Shown: in pieces, positions 1 through 10,561 of the stretch
Layout: the number at the start of each line of letters is the position of its first letter
Position numbering within the stretch: the stretch's first letter is position 1
NCBI GenBank assembly: GCA_012034865.1
Contig: JAAUOM010000012.1
Location: 1-60,972, forward strand
Source: Acaryochloris sp. CRU_2_0
GTDB lineage: Bacteria; Cyanobacteriota; Cyanobacteriia; Thermosynechococcales; Thermosynechococcaceae
Direction: 5' to 3'
Length of the DNA stretch: 60,972 nt
Notes under the pieces: model-generated
The model's input: the letters and a program-made list of their open reading frames with translations, nothing else
Database searches by the model: none
What the model was told of the DNA's origin: nothing
Made by a program: the position numbers and the translations under genes

Positions 1-497
<497 letters not shown>

Positions 498-561
498 ATT
501 TAATTGGTGTTATGTGACAGAATTTAGCTATGCAGTCTTCAGGGTTCTGACCCTAAAATCT

Positions 562-679
562 TCCTGGTGCTTATTGCGCGGTGGTACCACACCGATCCAT
601 CCCGAACTCGGTTGTGAAACGCTGTAGCGGCGAAGATACTTGGGGGGTAGCCCTCTGGGAAAATAGCTCGGTGCCAGGT
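562..679 (+). rRNA. rrf: 5S ribosomal RNA
   Basis: A 118-base 5S rRNA follows the 23S gene after a 64-base spacer. The 5' end TCCTGGTG pairs with the 3' end GTGCCAGGTT to close helix I. The internal stretch CCGATCCATCCCGAACTCGG is the conserved loop B/helix III region of bacterial 5S rRNA. The position fits the usual order 23S-5S at the end of an rrn operon. Confidence 0.96.
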
Positions 680-688
680 TAATATTTG

Positions 689-724
689 AAGTAGACCTTC
701 TTATGCAAGAAGGTCTACTTTTTT
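689..724 (+). terminator. rRNA operon terminator
   Basis: A perfect 14-bp stem (AAGTAGACCTTCTT and its complement) closes a four-base loop ATGC and runs into a T tract. It starts nine bases after the 5S gene, so it is the intrinsic terminator of the rRNA operon. Confidence 0.95.
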
Positions 725-804
725 GCGTATTTTTAAGCTGAACAACAGGTGAAAGCAGGGGATCTGGGACAGATATCTCTTGCATTTGCTGATGGAGATA
801 CTTT

Positions 805-1737
805 ATGTCTGATCAATATTCTGTAGATGTCAGTAAAGGGAAGGCAGAACAGCGGTCTGTTTCTCTTCAATTGAGTTCTTTAGAACCACAAACTTCTGCT
901 TCATCTGTTGAGTTAAGTGCTTCTGGGCGACGAGAATGGTGGGCTCAGCGATGGGTTGATGTATTGGAGTCTTTTGGTTGGCGTCGTCGGTTGGAGAGGG
1001 CTCGTAACTATGTTCGTGAAGGTCGGGTTTTGCAGCTTGATTTTAAGGGTTCTCGGGTTGTGGCTCGAGTACAAGGGACAGCAGAGCAGCCCTATAAGGT
1101 TTCCCTTGCTCTTGATCCGTTTACGGATGAGCAATGGGGCTATGTGCTTGGAGAAATGTCTCAACGGGCTATCTTTGCGGCAAAATTATTAGCTGGAGAA
1201 ATGCCTCAGAATATTGAAGAAGCGTTTACGGCTAGTGGGTTGAGTTTATTTCCTTTTAGTAAGTTTGATATTCATAGTCGGTGTTCTTGTCCTGATCCGG
1301 TTAATCCTTGTAAACATATTGGGGCTGTATATTATCTGCTGGGGGATCATTTTAGCCAGGATCCATTTATTTTGTTTCAATTGCGGGGGCGAACTAAGCA
1401 AAGTATTGTCGAAGATCTGCGGCAGATGCGTACTGTTGCTTCGCAAGTGGCTGAGCAGGATGGTCTAGTAGGGGAAGTGGTTCAACCTACGGGATTGCAA
1501 GTTGATCCCAATTTTTGGCGATATGAGCAGCAACTTGATCCATCTTTGGTCGTGATTGCGCCTCCCCTAGCGAGTGAGACGGTTTTAGATGTTTTAGGTT
1601 CTTTGCTGCTGCCTTCTCAGTCAGTTGCTGGAAAATCGGCTGGTGAGCAGTGGGTTAATGAGTGTTTGCGGGGAATTTATCAAAGGGCTAGCCAAAATGC
1701 AATGATGAAGGCGATGTTCAGTCGGGAGAGAGAGTAG
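805..1737 (+). CDS. SWIM zinc-finger protein
   Basis: This 310-residue protein carries a SWIM zinc finger at residues 160-171, with the pattern C-x-C-x6-C-x-H (CSCPDPVNPCKH). SWIM domains bind zinc and are thought to mediate DNA or protein contacts. In many cyanobacteria such a protein is encoded beside a Snf2-type helicase, but no helicase is present here. The start is the ATG at 805, preceded by GGAG at about -10. The stop codon is followed at once by the ATG of the permease, so the two genes are probably translationally coupled. The actual role is unknown. Confidence 0.85.
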   Translation: MSDQYSVDVSKGKAEQRSVSLQLSSLEPQTSASSVELSASGRREWWAQRWVDVLESFGWRRRLERARNYVREGRVLQLDFKGSRVVARVQGTAEQPYKVSLALDPFTDEQWGYVLGEMSQRAIFAAKLLAGEMPQNIEEAFTASGLSLFPFSKFDIHSRCSCPDPVNPCKHIGAVYYLLGDHFSQDPFILFQLRGRTKQSIVEDLRQMRTVASQVAEQDGLVGEVVQPTGLQVDPNFWRYEQQLDPSLVVIAPPLASETVLDVLGSLLLPSQSVAGKSAGEQWVNECLRGIYQRASQNAMMKAMFSRERE

Positions 1738-3335
1738 ATGCAAGGACCAGCCAGTGTTACACCGAGTTGGTTTGTCCGTAGAGATATTGATGGTTTTTTT
1801 GGTTTAGCGATTGATAATATTGTCCAAATTTTGTTGATTGTGGGATTTGTCAGGGGGTGCTTGGGTTTGGGGTTGACTTGGTTTATGGCCGCATTTTGCC
1901 CGGTGTGGCTCTAAGTTTGATTGTAGGGAATGTTTACTATAGTTGGCTGGCTTATCGGCTGGGGCAGCGAGAGCAGCGAGATGACTTGACGGCGTTGCCC
2001 TACGGCATTAACACGGTGAGCTTATTTGCTTATTTGTTTTTGGTGATGTTGCCTGTGAAGTTGGATGCGATCGCACAAGGCATTCCCTCTTCTCAGGCTG
2101 CAGAAATCGCTTGGCAAGCTGGATTAGTGGCCTGTTTAGGATCAGGACTGATTGAACTAGGCGGGGCTTGGATAGGTCATCGTTTGAGAGTGTTGGCACC
2201 TCGGGCAGCGATGCTTTCAACCTTGGGGGGAATTGCCCTCACTTTTATTGCCATTGGATTCTTGTTGCGCACCTTTGCCAACCCCATTGTGGGTTTAGTG
2301 CCCCTAGGTGTGATTTTACTGACCTATTTTGGTCAAGTTAATTTTGGCATTCCTGGGGGATTGTTGTCGGTATTGTTGGGGATTGCTTTAGCTTGGATAA
2401 CGGGTTTAGTGCAATGGGATTCAGCGTTATTTGAGCAAGCGTTGCAACCCTTGGGACTTTATCTGCCTAAGCTTTGGATTGGAGCGATTTGGCAGCAAGG
2501 GACGGTGCTAGGGCGATATTTCAGTATTATTTTGCCGATGGGATTATTCAATTTAGTAGGCAGTTTACAAAATCTTGAAAGTGCGGAAGCAGCAGGCGAT
2601 CGCTACCCAACGGCAACTTGTTTAGCGGCCAATGGAATTGGGACTTTAGTCGCAGCGGTGTGTGGATCCTGTTTCCCAACGACGATCTATATTGGCCATC
2701 CCGGGTGGAAAGAAATGGGAGCTCGCGTGGGTTACTCCTGGTTAAATGGGTTAGTGATAGGGAGTTTGTGCTTAACTGGTGCGTTGGGTATTATTACTTA
2801 TTTAGTCCCGATCGAGGCAGGGATGGCGGTTGTCCTGTGGATTGGGATTGTGATTGTGGCTCAAAGTTTTACGGCCACGCCTGTCGCTCATGCGCCAGCG
2901 GTGGTAGTCGGTCTGTTGCCAGGAATTGGTGCTTGGGGAGCCTTGATTGCTAAAAATAGCCTCCGGGTAGCAGGGGTTGGTATTCCCAATCAACCCTTTG
3001 AGCCGGAAGCATTAGTGGCGAACTTTAAGCTCAGTGATACTTATATTGAAGGGGCTTTGGCCCTAGAACAAGGGGTGATTTTGTCAGCGATGATCTTAGC
3101 TGCGATTACGGTTTATATCATTGAGCAGCAGTTTGGGCTGGCGGCCTTGTGGGCAATAGCAGCAGCTATTTTAGCCTGGATTGGACTCATCCATAGCTTT
3201 GCTTGGACTCCGACGGATACCGTTGTTCAGTTAGGTTGGGGAGCTGGCAGAGAATGGGCAATCAGTTATGCATTGCTGGCGATCTTGTTTGGGTTTGCGG
3301 CTTGGCAAAGTCGTCGGCACAAAAAACTATCTTGA
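1738..3335 (+). pseudogene. NCS2-type permease, frameshifted
   Basis: This is a polytopic membrane protein of the nucleobase/xanthine-uracil permease superfamily. The first frame starts at ATG 1738, right after the SWIM gene stop, and encodes about 40 residues including [18 protein letters not shown]. The rest ([20 protein letters not shown] onward) lies one frame away, from 1857. The switch falls in a GGGGG run at 1853-1857. One extra G gives VRGVLGFG, the expected family junction, and a 532-residue protein. The downstream part alone would start at an unlikely GTG and lack the first membrane segment. A sequencing deletion is the simplest explanation. The substrate (purine, pyrimidine or other) cannot be read from the sequence. 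The 3' end overlaps the convergent kinase gene by 9 bases. Confidence 0.85.
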
Positions 3336-5372
3336 CCCTGGTCCCCATAGGGGTTCCTTTGAAGATTGACTCGACCCTGGTCCCCACAAGGGTTCTTGGG
3401 TTTGAGGCGCTGGAGCTGGAACTGGGGCTGGAGCTGGAGCTGGCTCAGAGGGGGGTACGTAGGTGGTTTCTTGCCGAGGCGGGGGTACGTAGGCTTCTCT
3501 AGGGGCAGACTCTGCAGGAATGGGGGCAGCTTGCTCAGCTTCCATTTGACGTTGTGCCTGTGCTGCCGCTGCAATTGTTTTCTGGCGCTGTTCTTCCAGG
3601 GATGTAAGTTGCTTAGAGAAATCCTTACGTTTGGCTTCAACCTGGGAGGCAAGGAAGGAATCTTTAGGAACTTCCTGAAGCAGTTTCAGGGCTTTTTGCC
3701 ATTCAGCTTTGTGTTGGTCGAGGGTCGAAACGGAATCATTATTTTTCGCGCTTTTCTGGATGGTTTGGGCTATTTTATTGGCTTTTTTAAGGCTTTCGTC
3801 TGCTTTTATCTCTTTTTGAATTCGAGTAGATAGGGTTTTGCTTTCGTTTTGATAAGTGGCTAAAGCCCTTTTAGCTTGCGGGTACACCTTGATATTCCGA
3901 GGAATCTTGTTGAGTTCAGCAATGGCTGTGTCCAGTTGTTCTTGTGCTGCTTGGATATTAGCGACGGTTTTGGCTTGTTTATAGGTGATTTGAGCGGCTT
4001 GGGCGTCATCCACTGCCTGGTCATAAGTGGCTTGAAATTGAATATCCTGGGAGCAATTCTTGAGAACGGTGCAAACGGATTGAATGTAGGGGGAGGTCAA
4101 GGCTAGGCTGGTTCCACCGATCAACACTGCGACCAGGCTTCCTGTCAGCAATTTGGTTCGAGTTAACCTGACAATTTTGTGGGGAGAGGTTTTTGGGGAG
4201 GCGACGACGGTTTCAGAAGACTTCTCCTGGGCAGGATGGGAACCGTTGTTGGTAACTTGGGGCGTGGTTAGGTTGAGATCTCCTGATGGGGCAGTCGTTA
4301 CTGCAAGTTGGGGGCTGGTTTGAGGTGTTTGTGGGGTTGTGGGAGGGGACTGGGGAGTGGTTACGGCTTGTTGAGCTATGGTTTGTAATTGCTGAGCTGT
4401 ATTATCTTGCTGAGCAGTGGTAGGGGAGGTGTTGGGTTGGTTCTGAGTTGGATTGGCAAAATTGCTATTGCCGGGGTTAACAACTGTCTCAGCTAAAGAG
4501 TCGATGTTAGGGTTGAAGCTGGAGGGTTGCTGTGTTTGTCTAATGGCCAATAGGTTTTGAACTGCCAGTAAAGCCTCGGTCGCAGAACGATAGCGTTGAC
4601 GGTAATCGTAGAACACCATTTTCTCTAGAAGGGTGGCAAAAGCAGGTGATACAGAAACGCGATCGCGCCAGACCAGCTCACCCGTGGTCTCATCTTCTGG
4701 CAGTTCACCAAAGGAAGGTCTTAGTCTAGTTAAGGCTTGGATGCCAATGATGCCAACGGCATAGATATCGCTACAGAGTCGGGGCTGTCCTCGAAACTGC
4801 TCACTGGGCATATACCCTGACGTGCCGATGAGAACCGTGCGAGGCATTTGAGTAGCGGTGTCGGCGAGTTGGGTAGTGACTTGTTTGACGGCACCAAAAT
4901 CAATTAAGACGAGTTTGCGATCGCGCCTCCGCCTGATTAAGTTGGAAGGTTTGATATCCCGATGAATAACCTGTTTCTCATGGACAAAGGACAAGACTTC
5001 TAAAATGTCATAGAGCAATTGGAGAACCGCATCTTCATCCAAGGGTTTTCCTGTTTCTAATTCCTCGGCTAGACTCTCGCCTTCCACAAATTCCTCTGCC
5101 AGATAAAACTCTTCATTATCTTCGAAGTGAGCGAGAAGACGGGGAATTTGAGGATGATCGCCTAACTGGTGCAGAACCTTCGCTTCCGAGTCAAATAACC
5201 GACGAACCGTTTGCAGCAACGCTGGATCATGGGAGCCTGTTTTTAACTTTTTGACCACACATTGGGGTGAATCAGGGAGGTGAGTGTCTTCAGCTAAAAA
5301 GGTTTCGCCAAAGCCGCCCTCTGCTAAAGGTTTGACGACGGAATAGCGGCCTGCCAGTTTGCGTCCTAACAT
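3327..5372 (-). CDS. membrane serine/threonine protein kinase
   Basis: A Hanks-type kinase of 681 residues. The N-terminal catalytic domain has the Gly-rich loop (AEGGFGETF, 18-26), the ATP-binding Lys near 41 (CVVKKLK), the catalytic loop HRDIKPSN (137-144) and DFG (158-160). A Pro/Thr/Gln-rich linker follows (about 280-400). One membrane segment lies at 408-427, then a helical, probably coiled-coil region and a Pro/Ala-rich tail that ends in two EPLWGPGS repeats. The kinase is therefore cytoplasmic with a C-terminal part on the other side of the membrane. The ATG at 5372 (MLGRKLAGRY) matches the usual family start. A TTG at 5411 would add 13 residues and has no clear ribosome site. Substrates are unknown. 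Confidence 0.92.
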   Translation of the reverse strand: MLGRKLAGRYSVVKPLAEGGFGETFLAEDTHLPDSPQCVVKKLKTGSHDPALLQTVRRLFDSEAKVLHQLGDHPQIPRLLAHFEDNEEFYLAEEFVEGESLAEELETGKPLDEDAVLQLLYDILEVLSFVHEKQVIHRDIKPSNLIRRRRDRKLVLIDFGAVKQVTTQLADTATQMPRTVLIGTSGYMPSEQFRGQPRLCSDIYAVGIIGIQALTRLRPSFGELPEDETTGELVWRDRVSVSPAFATLLEKMVFYDYRQRYRSATEALLAVQNLLAIRQTQQPSSFNPNIDSLAETVVNPGNSNFANPTQNQPNTSPTTAQQDNTAQQLQTIAQQAVTTPQSPPTTPQTPQTSPQLAVTTAPSGDLNLTTPQVTNNGSHPAQEKSSETVVASPKTSPHKIVRLTRTKLLTGSLVAVLIGGTSLALTSPYIQSVCTVLKNCSQDIQFQATYDQAVDDAQAAQITYKQAKTVANIQAAQEQLDTAIAELNKIPRNIKVYPQAKRALATYQNESKTLSTRIQKEIKADESLKKANKIAQTIQKSAKNNDSVSTLDQHKAEWQKALKLLQEVPKDSFLASQVEAKRKDFSKQLTSLEEQRQKTIAAAAQAQRQMEAEQAAPIPAESAPREAYVPPPRQETTYVPPSEPAPAPAPVPAPAPQTQEPLWGPGSSQSSKEPLWGPGSR

Positions 5373-5441
5373 CGAATGAATCTCAGCGTTTAACAATGGG
5401 ATGTGAAACAATGAAGAGTGTTGCTTGCAGGAACCCTAGCA

Positions 5442-6056
5442 GTGTCACTCTCGGTAATCACTCTAGCACCTACAACAGGCGGATCGCCCGCAGGTTTATT
5501 GGTCGCCCTCCATGGTTGGGGATCAAATGCCCAAGATTTAGCCTCTTTGGCTCCCTATCTCAATTTGCCGACCTATCAATTTTGTTTTCCCAATGCGCCT
5601 TTCCCCCATCCCCAAGTCCCAGAAGGCCTTATGTGGTATGACTTAGGGACTCAAGAAGGACTACCCGCAAGTCGGCATGCCCTCTTAGACTGGTTGCCCG
5701 CCTTAGCCCAACAGACAGAGGTGCCCCTGACACGGGTGATCTTAGCTGGATTTTCACAAGGGGGAGCGATGACATTGGATGTGGGGGTTCGTCTACCCTT
5801 AGCAGGGTTGATCTGTTTGAGTGGCTATTTACATCCGTCGGTGAAACCTTTATTGGGGGAACAGACGCCGCCTGTGCTGATGGTTCATGGTCAACAGGAT
5901 CCTGTTGTGCCGTTGAGTGCAGCTCAACAGGCAGATCAAGCTTTACGCACAGGTGGTGTATCGGTCGAGTATCATGAATTACCGATGGCTCATGAAATTA
6001 GTCCACCTGTTTTGGTTTTGATTCAGACCTTTGTGACAACCCTTTTGAAGACTTAA
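5442..6056 (+). CDS. alpha/beta hydrolase, carboxylesterase/phospholipase family
   Basis: A compact serine hydrolase of about 204 residues of the YpfH/Est-type carboxylesterase family. It shows the oxyanion stretch LHGWGSNAQDL, the nucleophile elbow GFSQGG (Ser near 105), Asp near 153 (HGQQDPVVP) and His near 184 (PMAHEIS). I chose the GTG at 5442 because GCAGGAAC lies about eight bases upstream. The frame can be extended to a GTG at 5418, which adds nine residues. No signal peptide is convincing, so the enzyme is probably cytoplasmic. It is divergent from the kinase gene, whose start is 70 bases away. The natural ester substrate is unknown. Confidence 0.88.
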   Translation: MSLSVITLAPTTGGSPAGLLVALHGWGSNAQDLASLAPYLNLPTYQFCFPNAPFPHPQVPEGLMWYDLGTQEGLPASRHALLDWLPALAQQTEVPLTRVILAGFSQGGAMTLDVGVRLPLAGLICLSGYLHPSVKPLLGEQTPPVLMVHGQQDPVVPLSAAQQADQALRTGGVSVEYHELPMAHEISPPVLVLIQTFVTTLLKT

Positions 6057-6380
6057 GTATTGATAAGATTTAAATGTTGAGTTGTCTTGACATGGTGAGG
6101 ATTGCCCTTATCCTTTGTGGCTTCGATTAAAGCAAGGGGGAGAATCTACAGAGAGATTAAGCAGAAGCGATTCTGCCTAAGTTGGGGGGATAGGGGTACT
6201 GAGGGTGACAATCCTCAGGCAAGAAAAACTTAATAGAATTCCTGGCCTCATCCCCTATAAGCGGGTATCAGCGGTCTGATAGACTAATAAATTGGTACTG
6301 AAAGATACAAAATATAACTCAAAGCAGTTACTGAAAGACAGAACGCAAGACACAGTCAGGCATGTAGGAGGATTCTTTGC
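6057..6380 (+). other. intergenic region upstream of glpX
   Basis: There is no convincing gene in these 324 bases. A possible promoter is TTGACA at 6087-6092 followed after 16 bases by TATCCT, but it lies far from the glpX start. A long 5' leader is possible. No clear terminator for the esterase gene was seen. Confidence 0.3.
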
Positions 6381-7427
6381 GTGGATAACGTTATCGGCCT
6401 AGAGATTATTGAGGTGGTAGAACAAGCTGCGATCGCCTCAGCTCGGTGGATGGGTAAAGGAGAAAAAGATACTGCGGATCATGTTGCAGTAGAAGCCATG
6501 CGCGATCGCATGAACAAGATCCATATGCGAGGCCGCATCGTTATTGGTGAAGGCGAAAGAGATGATGCCCCCATGCTTTATATCGGCGAAGAATTGGGCA
6601 TTTGCACCCAACCCGATGCCGCTAACTTTTGTAACCCAGAAGAACTCGTAGAAATCGATATTGCCGTAGACCCTTGCGAAGGCACTAACCTCGTGGCTTA
6701 CGGTCAAAATGGGTCAATGGCCGTGCTGGCTATCTCTGAGAAAGGGGGCTTGTTTGCAGCACCGGACTTCTATATGAAAAAACTAGCCGCTCCCCCTGCT
6801 GCTAAAGGCAAGGTGGATATCAATAAATCTGCCACTGAAAACTTGAAAATTTTGGCGACAGCCCTGGATCGCTCCATCGAAGAGCTGGTTGTGGTGGTGA
6901 TGAAACGAGAACGCCATAACGAGCTGATTAAGGAAATTCGCAGCGCAGGGGCTCGCGTTCACCTGATTACGGATGGGGATGTCTCCGCTGCTCTATCTTG
7001 TGCCTTTTCAGGGACGAATATTCATGCCCTCATGGGCATTGGCGCTGCCCCAGAGGGAGTGATTTCAGCGGCAGCCATGAGAGCCTTGGGGGGTCATTTC
7101 CAAGGTCAACTGGTCTATGATCCTGACGTTGTCAAAACAGGGTTAATTGGCGAGAGCAAGGACAGTAACCTGGCGCGCTTACGAGAGATGGGCATCACTG
7201 ATCCGGATCGCGTTTACACTGCCGAAGAATTGGCTTGTGGCGAAACCGTCCTCTTTGCTGCCTGTGGGATTACGCCTGGAACCTTAATGAAAGGGGTGCG
7301 CTTCTTTAATGGCGGTGCTCGTACCCAATCCCTGGTCATTTCCACCCAATCTAAAACCGCCCGATTTGTGGATACCGTTCATATGTTTGAAACGCCTAAA
7401 CGTCCAAAAGCACTTCAGTTGCACTAG
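6381..7427 (+). CDS. glpX: class II fructose-1,6-/sedoheptulose-1,7-bisphosphatase
   Basis: A 348-residue GlpX-type phosphatase. In cyanobacteria this enzyme removes the 1-phosphate from both fructose-1,6- and sedoheptulose-1,7-bisphosphate in the Calvin cycle. The metal and substrate motifs GEGERDDAP (56-64) and DPCEGTN (97-103) are intact, and the length matches the family. The start is a GTG at 6381 with a strong TAGGAGG about ten bases upstream. hemA follows after 79 bases on the same strand. Confidence 0.97.
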   Translation: MDNVIGLEIIEVVEQAAIASARWMGKGEKDTADHVAVEAMRDRMNKIHMRGRIVIGEGERDDAPMLYIGEELGICTQPDAANFCNPEELVEIDIAVDPCEGTNLVAYGQNGSMAVLAISEKGGLFAAPDFYMKKLAAPPAAKGKVDINKSATENLKILATALDRSIEELVVVVMKRERHNELIKEIRSAGARVHLITDGDVSAALSCAFSGTNIHALMGIGAAPEGVISAAAMRALGGHFQGQLVYDPDVVKTGLIGESKDSNLARLREMGITDPDRVYTAEELACGETVLFAACGITPGTLMKGVRFFNGGARTQSLVISTQSKTARFVDTVHMFETPKRPKALQLH

Positions 7428-7506
7428 GCACAGCCATTGCCTATAGGAATTCTGAAGTTTTATATCCCTCAAGTGACGCGGCTCAATCAACAGTGAAGGA
7501 GAACAC

Positions 7507-8805
7507 ATGAATATTGCGGTGGTCGGTTTAAGTCACAAAACAGCACCCGTTGAAGTTCGGGAAAAGCTGAGTATCCCTGATGATGCTAAAGAAAAGGCAA
7601 CGGCTCAACTGCGGACTTATCCTCACTTAGAAGAGGTTGCCATTTTAAGCACCTGTAACCGCATGGAAGTTTATGTGGTGGCTCAGGAAACCGATGGCGG
7701 TATTCGTGAACTGACGCAGTTTTTGTCCGAGTGGAGTCAGATCCCGCTGGCTGAATTGCGTCAGCATTTGTTCATCCTCTTGCATCAAGATGCAGTCATG
7801 CATTTAATGCGGGTGTCAGCAGGGTTGGATAGTTTGGTTTTGGGCGAAGGCCAAATTCTAGCTCAGGTGAAACAAACCCACAAATTAAGTCAACAGTATA
7901 GTGGTGCTGGCCCCATTCTCAATCGCCTCTTCAAACAGGCCATTTCTGCGGGCAAACGGGTGCGTACCGAAACGAGTATTGGCACCGGTGCCGTCTCCAT
8001 TAGCTCGGCGGCTGTGGAACTCGCGCAGATGAAAACCGAGGATTTGTCTGCCCATCGAGTGGCCATTATTGGGGCAGGCAAAATGTCGCGGTTGTTAGTT
8101 CAGCATTTGCTGAGTAAGGGAGCCAATCAGATTACAATTCTCAATCGCTCCCTTAAAGGCGCGCAGCAACTGGCGGGTCAGTTTCAGGAGGCAGACTTAA
8201 AACTCCATACCCTAGCAGATCTGCCGACGGTATTGGCGGTGTCGGATCTGATTTTTACCAGTACGGCCTCGATGGAACCCCTCCTAGATCGGGATATATT
8301 GGAGCCGATTATTCGCGATCGCCAATCCTGCCTGATTGTGGATATTTCAGTGCCCAGAAATGTGCACAGTGATGTCAATGAGTTATCCCAAGTCAGGGTC
8401 TTTAATGTCGATGATCTCAAGGCAGTGGTCGCCCAAAACCAAGAAAGCCGTCGGCAAATGGCAATGGAGGCGGAATCTCTTTTAGAAGAGGAGTTGGCCA
8501 GTTTTGATGTGTGGTGGCGCTCCTTAGAGACGGTTTCTACCATTAGCAGCCTGCGGACCAAGGTAGAATCGATTCGGGAGCAAGAGCTAGAAAAAGCTCT
8601 ATCTCGTTTGGGTGCGGAGTTTGCCGAGAAACACCAAGAAGTGATTGAAGCCCTGACGCGGGGCATCGTCAACAAAATTCTCCATGATCCGATGGTGCAG
8701 TTGCGGGCTCAACAGGATATCGAAGTGCGGCGCAAGGCGATGCAATCGCTGAATATGCTGTTTAACTTAAATGCGTCCCATGAAGTGGCTAAGCGCAATA
8801 CTTAA
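7507..8805 (+). CDS. hemA: glutamyl-tRNA reductase
   Basis: A 432-residue enzyme that reduces glutamyl-tRNA to glutamate-1-semialdehyde, the first committed step of heme and chlorophyll synthesis. The catalytic Cys is at 50 in STCNRME. The conserved stretch [13 protein letters not shown] follows, then an NADPH-binding GAGKMSRLL motif and the C-terminal dimerisation helices. The start ATG has GAAGGAG just upstream. The order glpX-hemA is typical of cyanobacteria. The stop faces the convergent glycan cluster 48 bases away. Confidence 0.98.
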   Translation: MNIAVVGLSHKTAPVEVREKLSIPDDAKEKATAQLRTYPHLEEVAILSTCNRMEVYVVAQETDGGIRELTQFLSEWSQIPLAELRQHLFILLHQDAVMHLMRVSAGLDSLVLGEGQILAQVKQTHKLSQQYSGAGPILNRLFKQAISAGKRVRTETSIGTGAVSISSAAVELAQMKTEDLSAHRVAIIGAGKMSRLLVQHLLSKGANQITILNRSLKGAQQLAGQFQEADLKLHTLADLPTVLAVSDLIFTSTASMEPLLDRDILEPIIRDRQSCLIVDISVPRNVHSDVNELSQVRVFNVDDLKAVVAQNQESRRQMAMEAESLLEEELASFDVWWRSLETVSTISSLRTKVESIREQELEKALSRLGAEFAEKHQEVIEALTRGIVNKILHDPMVQLRAQQDIEVRRKAMQSLNMLFNLNASHEVAKRNT

Positions 8806-8853
8806 TATCAAAGCCAGTAGGTTTGAGAGCGATCGCATTCCCTCATCCTTGCT

Positions 8854-9630
8854 TCAAGGTTTCGGTTTAAGTTGGTGTTGGCAAAGTTGCCAAATCAGAA
8901 GAATCAGAAAAACAGGATTATTGATCAAGTACCGTTGCCAGAGTCGTCTAGGCTCGACGGCTAAGCGGTAGAGCCACTCTAGGCCAGCCGCCATCATCCA
9001 GCGCGGGGCTTGGCTCGTTTCGCCGCTGTGAAAGGCGAAGGCGGCCCCGACGCCAATCATGACGGCCTCTAATTTTCCCTGTTGTTGTGCCATCCACAGT
9101 TCTTGTTTGGGGCAACCCAAGGCGATAAAGACGATCGCTGCCCCCGACTGATGAATGCGATCAATGTCGCCAGTGGTTTCAGCGGGTGTGAGTTCTCGAA
9201 AGGGTGGAGCGTGCGTACCTGCAATCTTCAGGGCTGGGAAGCGACTTTGTAGGTTTTCTTGGAGTTTTTGTAGCATTGCCTCAGTCCCACCATAGAGATA
9301 AATGGGCACCTGTTCTTGAGCAGCACGCTGACAACAGGCCAGCATTAGATCGGGACCATAGACGCGGGTTGCTTGTGGCCACCCCAGCCACCGTAAAGCC
9401 CAAACGAGGGGCATGCCATCGGGGGTGACGAGGGCGGCTTGATTGACAATTTGACGGTAATCGTGATTCCAGTAGGCGGTCATAACGACATGGACATTGG
9501 CAGCGATAATGTAGCAGGATTGATGAGTGCTGGTCCATGCGAAAATGCGATCGCATGCAGTCCTGTAATCAACAATAGACACCGTAGTGGATAGAATCCA
9601 TTCTTTCAGAACCGACTTTTCTTCAACCAT
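8854..9630 (-). CDS. WecG/TagA/CpsF family glycosyltransferase
   Basis: A 258-residue GT26 enzyme of the WecG/TagA family, which adds N-acetylmannosamine(uronic acid)-type sugars to a lipid-linked acceptor at the inner membrane face. Seen: NVHVVMTAYW, the acceptor/catalytic stretch TPDGMPLVWAL (69-79), YGPDLM and GCPKQELW. It is the last gene of the long minus-strand glycan cluster, eight bases after the preceding GT2 gene, so it probably belongs to the same operon. The exact donor sugar cannot be told. Confidence 0.92.
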   Translation of the reverse strand: MVEEKSVLKEWILSTTVSIVDYRTACDRIFAWTSTHQSCYIIAANVHVVMTAYWNHDYRQIVNQAALVTPDGMPLVWALRWLGWPQATRVYGPDLMLACCQRAAQEQVPIYLYGGTEAMLQKLQENLQSRFPALKIAGTHAPPFRELTPAETTGDIDRIHQSGAAIVFIALGCPKQELWMAQQQGKLEAVMIGVGAAFAFHSGETSQAPRWMMAAGLEWLYRLAVEPRRLWQRYLINNPVFLILLIWQLCQHQLKPKP

Positions 9631-9637
9631 CTTTTAT

Positions 9638-10561
9638 TTAACGCTTGTGTTGCATTCTTTTTGCAAGTTGCTGTAATAGCCAGGTTGGGATCAGTAATAC
9701 AATTAACGTGGAAAGCTGGAATTTGCCTCTGGGTATCAACTTTATAAGTTGTTGAGAATACTGTTTCACTTCTTGAGTGCGATTACTCCATTTACTACCT
9801 AGGAGAAGCAGCTCGTTCGCACGATAGGCCAGTCCTACTTTTGTATAGACTTGGAGATGTGTCTTAGCAACTCTGTACCAGGCTTCTGGTGTAACTTTAC
9901 GGCTATTGCTTCCTAAATACTTGCGCCAATGATAGATACAGTCTGGAATATATTGATAGTCACATTCAGAGGAAATGACCCGAATCCAGAACTCCACATC
10001 GTGTAAATCTTGAACCTCAAATTCTGGATCGTATCCTCCTACCGCTTTCCATACACTGCGCTTGAGGGGTGTTGTACCGATTAGAGTCCATTGGGAGCTG
10101 ACTCGAAGTTTTTTTGCCCGCAGCATTCGCTTGAGGGAAATGTCACCTGGGTTCACAATTTTGCAATTACCTGCTTGATCTTCCCGCAGGTAATTGCCAT
10201 ACATAAATCCTAAAGATGGTGATTGGGCAAACGTAGATTGAATTTTGGCTAGGGCATCTTCTGGTAATAGATCATCTGCATCGAGTAAGACTAGAATTTC
10301 TCCCTGAGCTACTTGAAATCCATCATTACGGGCACCAGAAGGCCCACCATTTTGTGATCGCTTAATCAATCGAATTAATGGGTTGTGGGCCAAATCCTGG
10401 CAAACTTGGTTAGTCTCTGGGTAGGGTGAAGCATCATTGACAAGAATGATTTCCAGAGGGGGCTGTGATTGTTTCAGCACACTCTCAACAGCTTCGTAGA
10501 GGAGCGCTCCTTCGGAATAACAGGTAATAACAACGCTGATGGTGGGAGCAGTTGGGCTCAT
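9638..10561 (-). CDS. GT2 family glycosyltransferase
   Basis: A 307-residue inverting GT-A glycosyltransferase. The N terminus ISVVITCYSEGALLYEAVES and the DxD-type motif LLDADDLL (about residue 95) are clear, and a hydrophobic C-terminal segment (LSTLIVLLIPTWLL) may anchor it. It overlaps the upstream gene by four bases (ATGA), so the two are translationally coupled. It should add one sugar to the cluster's glycan. Donor and acceptor are unknown. Confidence 0.9.
   Translation of the reverse strand: MSPTAPTISVVITCYSEGALLYEAVESVLKQSQPPLEIILVNDASPYPETNQVCQDLAHNPLIRLIKRSQNGGPSGARNDGFQVAQGEILVLLDADDLLPEDALAKIQSTFAQSPSLGFMYGNYLREDQAGNCKIVNPGDISLKRMLRAKKLRVSSQWTLIGTTPLKRSVWKAVGGYDPEFEVQDLHDVEFWIRVISSECDYQYIPDCIYHWRKYLGSNSRKVTPEAWYRVAKTHLQVYTKVGLAYRANELLLLGSKWSNRTQEVKQYSQQLIKLIPRGKFQLSTLIVLLIPTWLLQQLAKRMQHKR

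Noticed and set aside
3366-4106. Plus-strand frames opposite the kinase C terminus
   Set aside because: They are antisense to an intact kinase gene and their protein sequence shows low-complexity patterns mirrored from its repeats.
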